Under the pieces are notes generated by a model. That model saw only the letters and a program-made list of their open reading frames with translations, did no database searches and was not told where the DNA came from. The translations under genes and the position numbers were made by a program. This document shows, one piece after another, positions 27,980 through 36,274 of a stretch of DNA of 64,000 bases (positions are counted from its first letter, which is position 1; every line of letters starts with the position of its first letter). Source of the stretch: an uncultured Coriobacteriaceae bacterium (GTDB lineage: Bacteria > Actinomycetota > Coriobacteriia > Coriobacteriales > Atopobiaceae); NCBI GenBank assembly GCA_902798915.1, contig CADBYM010000004.1:87572-151571 (forward strand), written 5' to 3'.

Positions 27980-29728
27980 ATGCTGTTTGGTGAGAAGTTC
28001 CGCAAGAAGTACGCGCTCTCCGAGACGGGCGAGGCAAACGTCAAGCGCGGCACATTCTGGACCGTCGTCACGAATCTGATTGTCATGGCTGGCGTCGGGC
28101 TCCTCTTCCTGCTCATGCAGGACTACATGACAACCCTCACGGAAGACACGCCCCTGCCCCAAGCCCTGCCATACGTGGCGGGAGTCATGGGATTCCTCGT
28201 GCTCTCGTTCCTCGCACACTACCAGCAGTATCACTACACCTACTCCGTGGTCTACGACGAAGTCGGTCATGCTCGCACAAGCCTCGCAGAACGACTACGC
28301 AAGCTGCCCCTCTCGTTCTTCGCGCATCGCGACCTCGCCGAGCTCACCGAGACGATGATGAGCGACGTCGACCGCCTCGAGCACGTATGGAGCCACGTGC
28401 TGGGCTACCTCTATGGAGGCTACATCTCCACGGCGATCATTACCACGATGGTGCTCGTGTACGACTGGCGCCTCGCCTTGGCATGCCTGTGGGGCGTACC
28501 CGTGGCATTCGCGCTGCTCTTCGGCTCGCGCACGGTGTTCTCCGCATACGCCAAGCGCGCCAAGACGGCCGGTCTCGAGCTTGCGGACGACATCCAGGAG
28601 ACGCTCGAGACCATGCGCGAGATTCGTGCGACCAACCAGCAGGAGCGCTTCCTCGCGGGAGTGGACAAAAGCGTAGACACGTTAGAGCAGCGCATGATAC
28701 AGGCGGAGCTTCGCACGGGCATCTTCGTGAATGCCGCCAGCGTGACTATGCGGCTGGGTCTGGCGACCACGGTGCTGGTCGGTGCCAAACTCATTCTTGC
28801 GGGCTCCATCGACTTCATGACACTCTTCATGTTCCTGCTCATGGTCACGCGCGTGTACGCGCCATTCGATCAGTCGCTTGCCCTCATCGCTGAGGTGTTC
28901 ATAATCGACGTCTCCGTTCAGCGCCTGAACGAGGTCTTTGACACGCCGCTGGCCGGCGGCGCAGAGTCCTTCGCGCCTCAAGGGTATGACATCGAGTTCC
29001 GCAACGTCGGCTTTGGCTATGGCACCGATGAGGGCAAGGTGCTGGAAGACGTCACCTTCACCGCACGCGAGGGCGAGGTCACCGCACTGGTGGGGCCATC
29101 GGGCTCAGGCAAGAGCACGTGCGCGAGACTGGCCGCGCGACTGTGGGACCACGGCAGCGGGACGATCACGCTCGGGGGCATCGAGGTAAACGACATCGAT
29201 CCCGAGGTGCTCATGGGCGCCTACTCCATGGTGTTCCAAGACGTCACGCTGTTCGACGACACCGTGATGGAGAACATCCGCCTGGGACGCCACGGCGCAA
29301 CGGACGAGGAGGTCTTGGCCGCAGCAGCTGCAGCCAACTGCGACGAGTTCGTGCGTGCGCTGCCGCAAGGCTACGCTACGCCCATCGGCGAGAACGGCGC
29401 GAGGCTTTCGGGCGGCGAGCGACAGCGCATCTCCATCGCACGCGCGCTGCTCAAGGACGCTCCCGTCGTCCTCTTGGACGAGGCTACGGCCAGCCTCGAC
29501 GTGGAGAACGAGACGAGAGTGCAGGATGCTTTGGGTCACCTCCTCGCGCACAAGACCGTTGTGGTGATCGCGCACCGCATGCGTACGGTCATGGGCGCAG
29601 ACAAGGTCGTCGTCTTGGACGGTGGACGGGTGGTTGAGCAAGGCACTCCGGCCGAACTTCTCGCAGCGGATGGCACCTTCGCACGCATGGCGCACCTGCA
29701 GAGCAAGTCCGCGAGCTGGTCACTCTGA
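27980..29728 (+). CDS. ABC transporter ATPase/permease, YbtQ/IrtB-like subunit
   Basis: 582 aa; ATG directly follows the stop of the upstream subunit, so translation is coupled. Six membrane helices, Walker A G-P-S-G-S-G-K-S (near 372), signature L-S-G-G-E-R-Q-R (near 476), Walker B V-V-L-L-D-E-A-T-A-S-L-D-V-E-N-E and the switch His in V-I-A-H-R-M. A short N-terminal segment before helix 1 starts K-F-R-K-K-Y-A-L-S, like many siderophore-type half transporters. It should pair with the preceding protein. A strong hairpin ends the operon at 29771. Confidence 0.87.
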   Translation: MLFGEKFRKKYALSETGEANVKRGTFWTVVTNLIVMAGVGLLFLLMQDYMTTLTEDTPLPQALPYVAGVMGFLVLSFLAHYQQYHYTYSVVYDEVGHARTSLAERLRKLPLSFFAHRDLAELTETMMSDVDRLEHVWSHVLGYLYGGYISTAIITTMVLVYDWRLALACLWGVPVAFALLFGSRTVFSAYAKRAKTAGLELADDIQETLETMREIRATNQQERFLAGVDKSVDTLEQRMIQAELRTGIFVNAASVTMRLGLATTVLVGAKLILAGSIDFMTLFMFLLMVTRVYAPFDQSLALIAEVFIIDVSVQRLNEVFDTPLAGGAESFAPQGYDIEFRNVGFGYGTDEGKVLEDVTFTAREGEVTALVGPSGSGKSTCARLAARLWDHGSGTITLGGIEVNDIDPEVLMGAYSMVFQDVTLFDDTVMENIRLGRHGATDEEVLAAAAAANCDEFVRALPQGYATPIGENGARLSGGERQRISIARALLKDAPVVLLDEATASLDVENETRVQDALGHLLAHKTVVVIAHRMRTVMGADKVVVLDGGRVVEQGTPAELLAADGTFARMAHLQSKSASWSL

Positions 29729-29770
29729 GACAACGGGGGATGTCGTCACGCGCAGCGCCATTGCGGCGCT

Positions 29771-29798
29771 GCCGGGGACGTTCGAGAACGTCCCCGGC
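29771..29798 (+). terminator. Hairpin after the ABC pair
   Basis: GCCGGGGACGTT / AACGTCCCCGGC, a perfect 12-bp stem with loop CGAG, 42 bp after the stop codon; no T-run. Confidence 0.55.
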
Positions 29799-29822
29799 GA
29801 CAGTCCGCCCTTTCGACCGTCG

Positions 29823-29999
29823 TCAGCCCGCAAGGCTCAAGCCCCTTGTCCAAGAGGCCGCCTCGTCGCGGGCGCCGTCGACGGAGGTTCCCTCCACCGC
29901 AAGCCCCTCAAGGAAGGTCGCGTCAGGAATCGCCGCCCGTAGGTTCGACGGCACACCGCCAGCCAAGAGCGTCCTGCGGGTCACGGTCATCTTCCTCAT
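29823..29999 (-). CDS. Small hypothetical protein (58 aa)
   Basis: The start ATG 29999 has an excellent GAGGTGATC site 3 nt upstream, the main reason to keep this reading frame. The product starts with basic M-T-V-T-R-R-T-L-L-A-G-G, which recalls a Tat-like or leader segment, and continues with D-A-T-F-L-E-G-L-A-V-E-G-T. No family recognised. It could also be the truncated start of a longer lost gene. It occupies most of the otherwise empty 29729-30169 interval. Confidence 0.35.
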   Translation of the reverse strand: MRKMTVTRRTLLAGGVPSNLRAAIPDATFLEGLAVEGTSVDGARDEAASWTRGLSLAG

Positions 30000-30169
30000 G
30001 CGATCACCTCTCTGTGTGCTAGCGCCTTCTACGTCCGAGAGAGACAAGTGCATCAGTAACGCTACGGGGATGCCCATGAAGTGGGCCGATTTTCTCACCC
30101 ACACCGTAAGAATGCATCGAGTTGGGATACACTCACAATCTGACTCACATCCCCGTCCTAGGAGAGACG

Positions 30170-31057
30170 ATGCCCCTCGACGAGATCACGAGCGCTTCGC
30201 TCAGCCCGCGTTGCATGAGCTGCATGCTCGACAAGTTCCTCGACTCGTGCCCAGCGAACACTCCGTGGCGCACGCGTGCGGACTACATGCGCCGCGTCCT
30301 CCGCACGGTCGCGGAAGGATCGGAGTCACTGACCGCGCCCGAGATTGGCCACGAACTGAGGTTGATTCTGCGCGAGATGTTCGGCATCAAGCGCGACTTC
30401 ACCGAAATCAAGCGGCACTTCAACGAACTCGTGCTCGGTCTCGAGCCGCAGCTCACAGCGCGCATGGCGTCGAGCGACGACCCGCTCGACCTCGCCATAC
30501 GCTGTTCCCTCGCGGGCAACTTCATCGACTTTGGCCCCACCGGAGACGTGGACGAGGCGAAGCTGCTGCAGCTCGTGGAAGACTCGGCACACATGGAGCT
30601 CGACGAGGAGGCCATGGCCGACCTCAAGACGCGCATCGCACGCGCTCGTAGCATCGCCTTTCTCACGGACAACTGCGGCGAGGTGGTCTTAGACAAGCTG
30701 CTGATGCGCGAGATTGCCCGCGTGAACCCCAAAGCACAGATCACGGCCATAGTGCGCGGCGCGGAGACGTCCAACGACGCAACCATGGTGGATGCGCGGC
30801 AGATAGGTCTGGAAGCTGTCGCACGCGTCATCCACAACGGGAGCGACGTGGCGGGCACATGCCCCACGCGCGTAAACGAACAGACGAGGGATGCGCTAGA
30901 GCATTCCGACCTCGTAATATCCAAGGGGCTCGCCAACTACGAGACCCTCTCTGGCAGAGGCGAGAACACGTACTTCCTCTTCCTGTGCAAATGCGCGCTC
31001 TATGTCGAGGTCTTTGATGTGCCCCTCTACTCGGGAATGGTCTTGCGCGGGGTGTAG
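30170..31057 (+). CDS. DUF89/ARMT1-family damage-control phosphatase
   Basis: 295 aa from ATG 30170 (AGGAGAGACG upstream). The DUF89 fold is shown by an N-terminal C-M-x-C-M-L helix region and the metal-site loop D-N-C-G-E-V-V-L-D-K near residue 166, followed by I-V-R-G ... N-D-A-T and D-L-V-I-S-K-G-L-A-N-Y-E, which are the family's other active-site blocks. Members with the N-terminal Cys pair remove phosphate from damaged or overflow metabolites such as sugar phosphates or phosphopantetheine; specificity here is unknown. Its last 31 bp overlap the convergent glycosylase gene. Confidence 0.85.
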   Translation: MPLDEITSASLSPRCMSCMLDKFLDSCPANTPWRTRADYMRRVLRTVAEGSESLTAPEIGHELRLILREMFGIKRDFTEIKRHFNELVLGLEPQLTARMASSDDPLDLAIRCSLAGNFIDFGPTGDVDEAKLLQLVEDSAHMELDEEAMADLKTRIARARSIAFLTDNCGEVVLDKLLMREIARVNPKAQITAIVRGAETSNDATMVDARQIGLEAVARVIHNGSDVAGTCPTRVNEQTRDALEHSDLVISKGLANYETLSGRGENTYFLFLCKCALYVEVFDVPLYSGMVLRGV

Positions 31058-31710
31058 CCGCACACTTCAGTGGTCTTCTCCATCTCGGTCAGAGGGCCGG
31101 CCGACAAAGCAGTACCTTGCAAACCCTCGCGACAATCGAAGCATGCCTCGCGACGGTCGCACGAGAGCAGGTGGTCGTTGATGATGCCGATCGCCTGCAG
31201 GAACGAGTAGGTGATGACCGGTCCCACGAAACTCATGCCGCGTCGCTTGAGGTCTGCCGACACCGTCCGGGACAGCTCGGTCTGCGTGGGAATCTCGCCC
31301 ATGCTGCTCCAGGTCCCCACCACCTGACGTCCGTTCACGAAGCCCCACAGGTAGGCGTCCAGGCTGTCGAACTCCCGCCGCATGGCCTGCACCGCCCGCG
31401 CATTGCCGCGAACTGCGTACACCTTGGCCCGGGAGCGCACGATGCCCGGGTCGGAAAGGGCCGACTCGAGCTCCGCATCGGGCATGGCCGCGCACGCGTC
31501 GATGTCGAAGTCGTGGAACAGGCGCCTGTACGCTGACCGCTTGTGCAGAATCGTCCGCCACGAGAGGCCCACGCTGGCACCCTCGAGGCAGAGCATCTCG
31601 AAGAGCCGCTGATCGTCGTGGACGGGGAAGCCCCATTCGCAGTCATGGTAAGCGAGTAGCTCGTCGGTCACATACCACGAGCGGCAGTCGTGCGGATTTG
31701 CAATCACCAT
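31027..31710 (-). CDS. tag: DNA-3-methyladenine glycosylase I
   Basis: About 227 aa from ATG 31710. Removes 3-methyladenine from alkylated DNA. Family blocks: C at the N terminus, Y-H-D-C-E-W-G-F-P-V-H-D-D-Q-R-L-F-E, L-S-W-R-T-I-L-H-K-R-S-A-Y-R, then R-G-M-S-F-V-G-P-V-I-T-Y-S-F-L-Q-A-I-G. The zinc snap ligands (N-terminal Cys/His and C-terminal H...C-x-x-C) can be matched: H-L-L-S-C and C-F-D-C. A GTG/ATG frame further upstream (to 31863) lacks homology. The C terminus overlaps the DUF89 gene tail to tail. Confidence 0.92.
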   Translation of the reverse strand: MVIANPHDCRSWYVTDELLAYHDCEWGFPVHDDQRLFEMLCLEGASVGLSWRTILHKRSAYRRLFHDFDIDACAAMPDAELESALSDPGIVRSRAKVYAVRGNARAVQAMRREFDSLDAYLWGFVNGRQVVGTWSSMGEIPTQTELSRTVSADLKRRGMSFVGPVITYSFLQAIGIINDHLLSCDRREACFDCREGLQGTALSAGPLTEMEKTTEVCGYTPRKTIPE

Positions 31711-31853
31711 GGTGCCCCCATTCAAGTCGCCAGCTCTTTGCTCAACGCCCTGCAAACTCAATGCCCCACAAACGATACCTTTTCCTGTTCCAGAAGGCGA
31801 AACACGTTCGCGACCAGATACCCGTCCGCAATCGCGTTGGTTCAAACGGACGC

Positions 31854-32117
31854 TCACGGGCATGAAGAGTCTGCCCCCTCCTCCTTGTGTCTTCTCCAGT
31901 TGACGATAGGCGCGAAGAACAAGTAGCCGTCCGGCAGCTCTCTATCAATCATCTTGTAGGTCACGTGCACCATCTCCATGAATCCCAGTCGCCGGGAACC
32001 GTCAGACTCTTCGCTCAATCTAGCAAATAACCTGCTGATGTCGAGCAAGAGCGCAGTAGGGCTCTCCCAATACGTTCTTTTGACGCTTAAACCGTCGTGG
32101 TCGGAGCCGTTCTGCAA
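31854..32117 (-). CDS. Doubtful small hypothetical protein
   Basis: 87 codons from a TTG start without a clear ribosome site. The middle (L-L-L-D-I-S-R-L-F-A-R-L-S-E-E-S) and end look protein-like, with aromatic residues in Y-L-F-F-A-P-I-V-N-W, but no family is recognised. Kept only because 31711-32237 otherwise contains no gene; it may be a remnant or chance. Confidence 0.22.
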   Translation of the reverse strand: MQNGSDHDGLSVKRTYWESPTALLLDISRLFARLSEESDGSRRLGFMEMVHVTYKMIDRELPDGYLFFAPIVNWRRHKEEGADSSCP

Positions 32118-32146
32118 GGGACCAAGAGGAACCTTGCAGAAGACGC

Positions 32147-32175
32147 TTGAGAAGACATTCGCGATAAGGTATTGT
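32147..32175 (+). promoter_or_regulatory. Probable promoter of the second Nif11 peptide gene
   Basis: TTGAGA (32147-32152) and TATTGT (32170-32175) separated by exactly 17 nt, about 60 nt before the start codon. The arrangement parallels the promoter of the first peptide gene at 712. Confidence 0.55.
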
Positions 32176-32237
32176 TAGTCAAATTTGTTTCGGGAAGCGG
32201 TTCCCACGTACCCACAAGTGGAGAGAGGAGCAATGAC

Positions 32238-32612
32238 ATGGCACGCGGCATAAGGGAGTTCATGCGCCGCATAGCGGAGGACGAGGAGCTGCGCACGAGG
32301 GTCGCCGAGAGCGGGAGCCTCGAGGAGGCCTACGCTGCCTCTGGCGCCGAGGCGGCGGGCTTCACGCTGGAGGAGTTCACGGAGTTCATCGCCGAGGCCG
32401 TGCCCGCCGGCGACGAGTTGTCCGTGGACGACCTCGCGCAGGTCGCCGGGGGTTTCGATCACGATGTGTTTGACGATGTGTTGAAACCTAAATACCTTCC
32501 CACCATAGATGATTGCCACCGCTATCTTCCCCCGGATCTCAGACCGGTGATTGATCCAAGCATGTTTCAGTTCATCACCACAAGTATGAAGTCATGGTCT
32601 AACATCGAATAG
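32238..32612 (+). CDS. Nif11-type leader peptide with a long core (124 aa)
   Basis: Start ATG 32238 with GAGAGAGGAG 8 nt upstream. The first ~73 residues match the Nif11-like leader (F-M-R-R-I-A-E-D-E-E-L-R-T-R-V, G-F-T-L-E-E-F-T-E-F-I, then L-S-V-D-D-L-A-Q-V-A-G-G). Cleavage after the double glycine would leave a 51-residue core with one Cys, many Pro, Asp and Tyr (K-Y-L-P-T-I-D-D-C-H-R-Y-L-P-P-D-L). With one Cys it is a poor lanthipeptide substrate; it might be modified on other residues or not at all. No maturation or export gene is nearby. The leader is GC-rich, while the core is AT-richer than the leader, as if the core had a different origin. Confidence 0.78.
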   Translation: MARGIREFMRRIAEDEELRTRVAESGSLEEAYAASGAEAAGFTLEEFTEFIAEAVPAGDELSVDDLAQVAGGFDHDVFDDVLKPKYLPTIDDCHRYLPPDLRPVIDPSMFQFITTSMKSWSNIE

Positions 32613-32650
32613 TCGGTGGTCAGAGCGTCAAAAGGTGTTGCCAGCGAATG

Positions 32651-32682
32651 AGGGGCGTGTCCTTCAGCGACACGCCCCTTCC
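32651..32682. terminator. Terminator after the second Nif11 gene
   Basis: AGGGGCGTGTC / GACACGCCCCT, perfect 11-bp stem, 7-nt loop, then TT. Lies 38 bp after the stop. The next 150 bp hold a minus-strand stretch that reads like protein (W-R-F-D-Q-D-V-L-Y-D-V) without start; probably a remnant. Confidence 0.7.
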
Positions 32683-32830
32683 CCGCAAAACGCACCAAGT
32701 GGGCTTCATCCATGCACCTGACGGCCATCTCCCAGGTGACGCAAGACCAGTCGGAGGTGGCAACGTCATACAGGACGTCCTGGTCAAACCGCCAGATGAA
32801 GATTGACTTCGTCGATTGTCGGACTGCATT

Positions 32831-33121
32831 CTAGTTGTTACGCGAATTATTCAGTTGATAATCATTTATCTTCTTGGGAGATAAACCGAGTTCAATTGCC
32901 CTCTCTTTTGCTGCAATCATGGCTGCATAGTCATCCCCGCTAGCAGTTGAAACCCTCTCCAGCTCCTCACCGGTTTTGTCATCTAATATCGAATACGTTG
33001 ACACGCCTCCCTCGCGGCCTTCGAAGTGAATGTACCCACCAGCAACGCCATGGAGGCTCTCATCACCCAGTTTGCAAAGCTTGCTGTCGTTTGTCTGTTT
33101 AGTCAATACAACCCACAGCAT
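32831..33121 (-). CDS. Short double-glycine-leader protein (96 aa)
   Basis: A 29-residue N-terminal part ends in L-G-D-E-S-L-H-G-V-A-G-G, the consensus of bacteriocin-type double-glycine leaders. The remainder (Y-I-H-F-E-G-R-E-G-G, Y-S-I-L-D-D-K-T-G-E-E-L-E, then a helix A-M-I-A-A-K-E-R-A-I-E-L-G-L-S) is hydrophilic and has no Cys, so it resembles secreted non-lanthionine GG-leader proteins of gut anaerobes rather than a classical bacteriocin. The gene and its surroundings (32830-33230) are clearly AT-richer than the rest of the window. Start ATG 33121 lacks a strong ribosome site, so the exact N terminus is unsure. Confidence 0.55.
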   Translation of the reverse strand: MLWVVLTKQTNDSKLCKLGDESLHGVAGGYIHFEGREGGVSTYSILDDKTGEELERVSTASGDDYAAMIAAKERAIELGLSPKKINDYQLNNSRNN

Positions 33122-33254
33122 TCACAGTGCCGTGAAGTAGTGAATAACAGCAAAACTATATACCACAATCGCTGTTCTCTAAAGCTTGAAATTAAAGGGA
33201 GTCGCCGAATGTTTTGAAACATCGACGCTGGGCAATCATCCCAGCGATAGCCGT

Positions 33255-33331
33255 TGACTTTAGGAGCCGCAGCGTCCGTCGCTCGACCATGCAGTTCCAG
33301 GAGGCTATCCCACCTACGGCAGCCTAAAGTC
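33255..33331. repeat. 10-bp inverted repeat flanking the end of the helicase gene
   Basis: TGACTTTAGG (33255-33264) and CCTAAAGTCA (33322-33331) are inverted copies about 57 bp apart, overlapping the helicase stop codon. Possibly a long-loop terminator or an insertion footprint. Confidence 0.35.
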
Positions 33332-36097
33332 AAAGTAGATGTCTTCCGGTGCCGTGTGCTCCATCGGCGCTCTGAACAGATGCGCGCCGTTGGCTTTCAT
33401 CGACCCCTCTATGTACTCCAGCTTTCCCCTTCCGATGTAGGTGAACGGCAGCGTGATGCCGTCCTCTGAGCTCACCTTGCGAACGAAGAAGTGCACCGCA
33501 TCGGAGTTCTTCAGGCTATCGAGCTCCCGGGCGCTCACGTTGGCGACCGTCTCCCACTGGAAGGTGTCCGCGTCGAGGTAGCCGTCCGCGTACTTCAGGG
33601 AGTCCTTGGTGCCGCTGCCCTTGATCACCGTCACGTAGGCGTACACGATGCCGTCGTAGATCGTCGTCCCCTTCTGTATGTACTCGGGGTCCCTCAGGAG
33701 CAGCTGCTGCACCTGCCCCTTGCGGTAATGCGACCACAGGCGAAACGGGCTGGACGGGTCCGATTCCACGTAGTCGATGTCGTACTTGCCCAGCCCAAAG
33801 GCGAGGAGATCTCGCAGGTACTCGTCTAGCTCCACGTTGATCTGCACGTCGTTCAAGACAAGCGCGTCGGCATCCTTGCGAACAAACCCGTACTTCTCCA
33901 TGTACGTGAGGGCGTGCTCGAAAGCCTCCCGCCTGTAGTTCTCCACGTTGATTCGCAGATGCCGCTCGACGCTGGCAAGCGAGCTGCTTCCCGCCCCATC
34001 GAGGAGCGCCTGCAGAATGAGGTACTCGTACGGGCGCACGATCGGCAGCATTTCGGACGCATACCGTATGAGCGCCACTTGGCGCGCGTCGAACGAAGGC
34101 AGGTCGTCCTCGTTGACGGCCTGCAAGAACCCGTAGTACGAGCCGTTCTTGGTCTTGAACCGCGACTGCATGAACTTGATCAAGTCCGGCGCAAAGTCGT
34201 TGTTGAGGTAGTCCACGTGCTGGGGGTAGTGCTCCGCGCCGAGGTACTTCTTGAAGTTGAGGTAATCCTGCGCGAGGAACCGCTTGGTGTTGAAGTTGAC
34301 GCTGTCGATGTAGGAGAGCACCTCCTTCTTGCTGAGGTCGTCGAGGTGAATCTCCACCCCGTACTTCCCCAGCCCGATGCTCGCGAAGTCACCCCTGACC
34401 AAGGCCGCAACCAGCTTCTTCTCCAGCACGAAGTTCTCGCTCAGGCCGCCCAGCGCAAAGGCGATCTGCACGCTGCGCTTGTAGTCGTTGCCGATGAAGT
34501 CGAGGACCGTGACGTATTCCTTCCCCTCGCACCTGCGAAGGCCTCGCCCGAGCTGCTGGATGAACACGGTCTGCGAGTCGGTAGGGCGCAGGAACAGCAC
34601 CATGTTCACGCCGGGGATGTCGACGCCCTCGTTGAGGATGTCGACGGTAAAGAGGATCTCCAGCTCGGCCGAATCGTCCTGCAGATCCTTGTAGGCGCGG
34701 ATACGCTCACCCGTAGAGTTCTTGCCCGTGAGGTACTGCGTGTGGTAGTAGTCCTCCATCGCCTGCGCCATGCGAATAGCGTGGCTCCTGTCACGGCAGA
34801 AGGCCAGCGCCTTGAGCTTTTGCCCCTGGATCCGGTGCCGCTCGATGTTGCGATGGATGAACTCGCAGTGCCTCTCGTCGGAGAACTGCTCAACAAAGCG
34901 ATGGCCCCTCGTGGCCTTGATGCCATACTCCACGAGCTCGTCTCGTATGCCGTAGTACTTGAAGGGCACGACCAGACCATTGGTGATCGCGTCGCGAAGG
35001 CGCAGCTCATAGGGCACGTTTTGGTCAAACAGCGAGAACACGTCGTCGCCGTCCATGCGCTCGGGCGTGGCGGTGATGCCAAGCAGGAACTGCGGGTCGA
35101 AGTAGTCGAGGATCCTCTTGTAGGTCTCCGCCGTGGCGTGGTGGCACTCGTCGATGATGATGTAGTCCCACTCGTGCGGGTCAAAGAGCTCGAGCGAGTT
35201 GGCCATGGTCACGTTGGTGGAAAAGACGAAGTCCGCGTTGGGCTCCTTGTACTCGCCGTTGTACACGCCGAAGCTCTTGTCGCTCCCAAACACACGCTGG
35301 AAGGTCTCGTACGCCTTAAGGAGGATCGAGCCCTCGTGCACGATGTACAGGAGCCTGCGCGGGTTGAAGTTCAGCGCGTCGAACGCCGCGAGGAACGTCT
35401 TGCCAGAGCCCGCCGACGCAGTGACCAGCGCCTTTGTGGCGCCCGTGGCGCGATACCGATTGAGCTCCTTGAGCGCGCGGCGCTGCATGTAGTTGGGCTT
35501 GACGTCGGCGTTCGCCACCTGGTAGTCCATGTCCCAGCGCTCGATGGCGTAGTACAAGTGAGCCCTGTATTCCTCGATGAGCTCCGTCGTAAGGGGAAGC
35601 GTCCGCTCCCACAGGGAGTCGAACTCACTGAGCGCGGCGGCATAGGTGCCGTCTTGCCTCTCCTCAATTACCGACACGTCCCACTCAACGTTCTTGAGCA
35701 GCGCGAATACCGTGATGTTCGAGGAGCCGCATAGGAGCTCGTCGTGGCCGGGGAACTCGAAGAGGTATCCCTTGGAGTGGAAGCCGACCGCGTTGCCGTG
35801 GTGATCGTAGAAGCAGTCCCTGTCGAGGTGGCACGAGAACCGCCTCGGGTACTTGACCTGCAAATCGCAAAAGAACGCCAAGGAGTCGACATCGGTGAAG
35901 TTCTGGTACGTGGAGGTGATGAGCTGGCCTCTTGCCCCGCGCTCCAAGGCGGCCTTGATGTTGGGGGCGATGAGCTTGAGGCCGGGCTTCTTGATGAAGC
36001 TCACCGAGAAGCGGAACGAGGTGCAGTGGTCGATGCACTCGCGGAGCTTGTTGATGAACTTGACCTCGGAGCTGTTGGTGTAGAACGACGTCGCCAT
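33314..36097 (-). CDS. PLD-domain SF2 helicase with DUF3427 (defence-type)
   Basis: 927 aa; GGGGGAACC before ATG 36097. Domain order: a phospholipase-D-like nuclease region with F-H-S-K-G-Y (HxK motif) and G-S-S-N-I-T (residues ~1-190); a superfamily 2 helicase with Walker A T-A-S-A-G-S-G-K-T, D-E-C-H-H (motif II), T-A-T-P (motif III) and Q-Q-L-G-R-G-L-R-R (motif VI) to about 560; and a C-terminal DUF3427 region with the Y-V-T-V-I-K block. Only one HxK is visible, so the nuclease likely dimerises. Such proteins occur in defence islands and are suspected anti-phage or DNA-processing systems. It stands alone; the flanking double-glycine peptide and repaired-looking junctions fit an accessory island. 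Confidence 0.85.
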   Translation of the reverse strand: MATSFYTNSSEVKFINKLRECIDHCTSFRFSVSFIKKPGLKLIAPNIKAALERGARGQLITSTYQNFTDVDSLAFFCDLQVKYPRRFSCHLDRDCFYDHHGNAVGFHSKGYLFEFPGHDELLCGSSNITVFALLKNVEWDVSVIEERQDGTYAAALSEFDSLWERTLPLTTELIEEYRAHLYYAIERWDMDYQVANADVKPNYMQRRALKELNRYRATGATKALVTASAGSGKTFLAAFDALNFNPRRLLYIVHEGSILLKAYETFQRVFGSDKSFGVYNGEYKEPNADFVFSTNVTMANSLELFDPHEWDYIIIDECHHATAETYKRILDYFDPQFLLGITATPERMDGDDVFSLFDQNVPYELRLRDAITNGLVVPFKYYGIRDELVEYGIKATRGHRFVEQFSDERHCEFIHRNIERHRIQGQKLKALAFCRDRSHAIRMAQAMEDYYHTQYLTGKNSTGERIRAYKDLQDDSAELEILFTVDILNEGVDIPGVNMVLFLRPTDSQTVFIQQLGRGLRRCEGKEYVTVLDFIGNDYKRSVQIAFALGGLSENFVLEKKLVAALVRGDFASIGLGKYGVEIHLDDLSKKEVLSYIDSVNFNTKRFLAQDYLNFKKYLGAEHYPQHVDYLNNDFAPDLIKFMQSRFKTKNGSYYGFLQAVNEDDLPSFDARQVALIRYASEMLPIVRPYEYLILQALLDGAGSSSLASVERHLRINVENYRREAFEHALTYMEKYGFVRKDADALVLNDVQINVELDEYLRDLLAFGLGKYDIDYVESDPSSPFRLWSHYRKGQVQQLLLRDPEYIQKGTTIYDGIVYAYVTVIKGSGTKDSLKYADGYLDADTFQWETVANVSARELDSLKNSDAVHFFVRKVSSEDGITLPFTYIGRGKLEYIEGSMKANGAHLFRAPMEHTAPEDIYFDFRLP

Positions 36098-36274
36098 GGT
36101 TCCCCCGTCAGTGGAGCGCTCGGGATGTTACATGCGTCAATTCTATTCGTGACCTGCCGCCGATGGAAGATCTGCAAGTCGAGTTCATGAGTGGCGGGAC
36201 GGCCCGCCTGGCGAAAACGTCAGGCGGGCCGTCCCGCCATGCACTTCACATCACACGTTCCCGCCGACAATCAC

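Noticed and set aside
33914..35734. 606-codon frame on the plus strand
   Set aside because: Antisense to the PLD-helicase gene, no motif, skewed composition.
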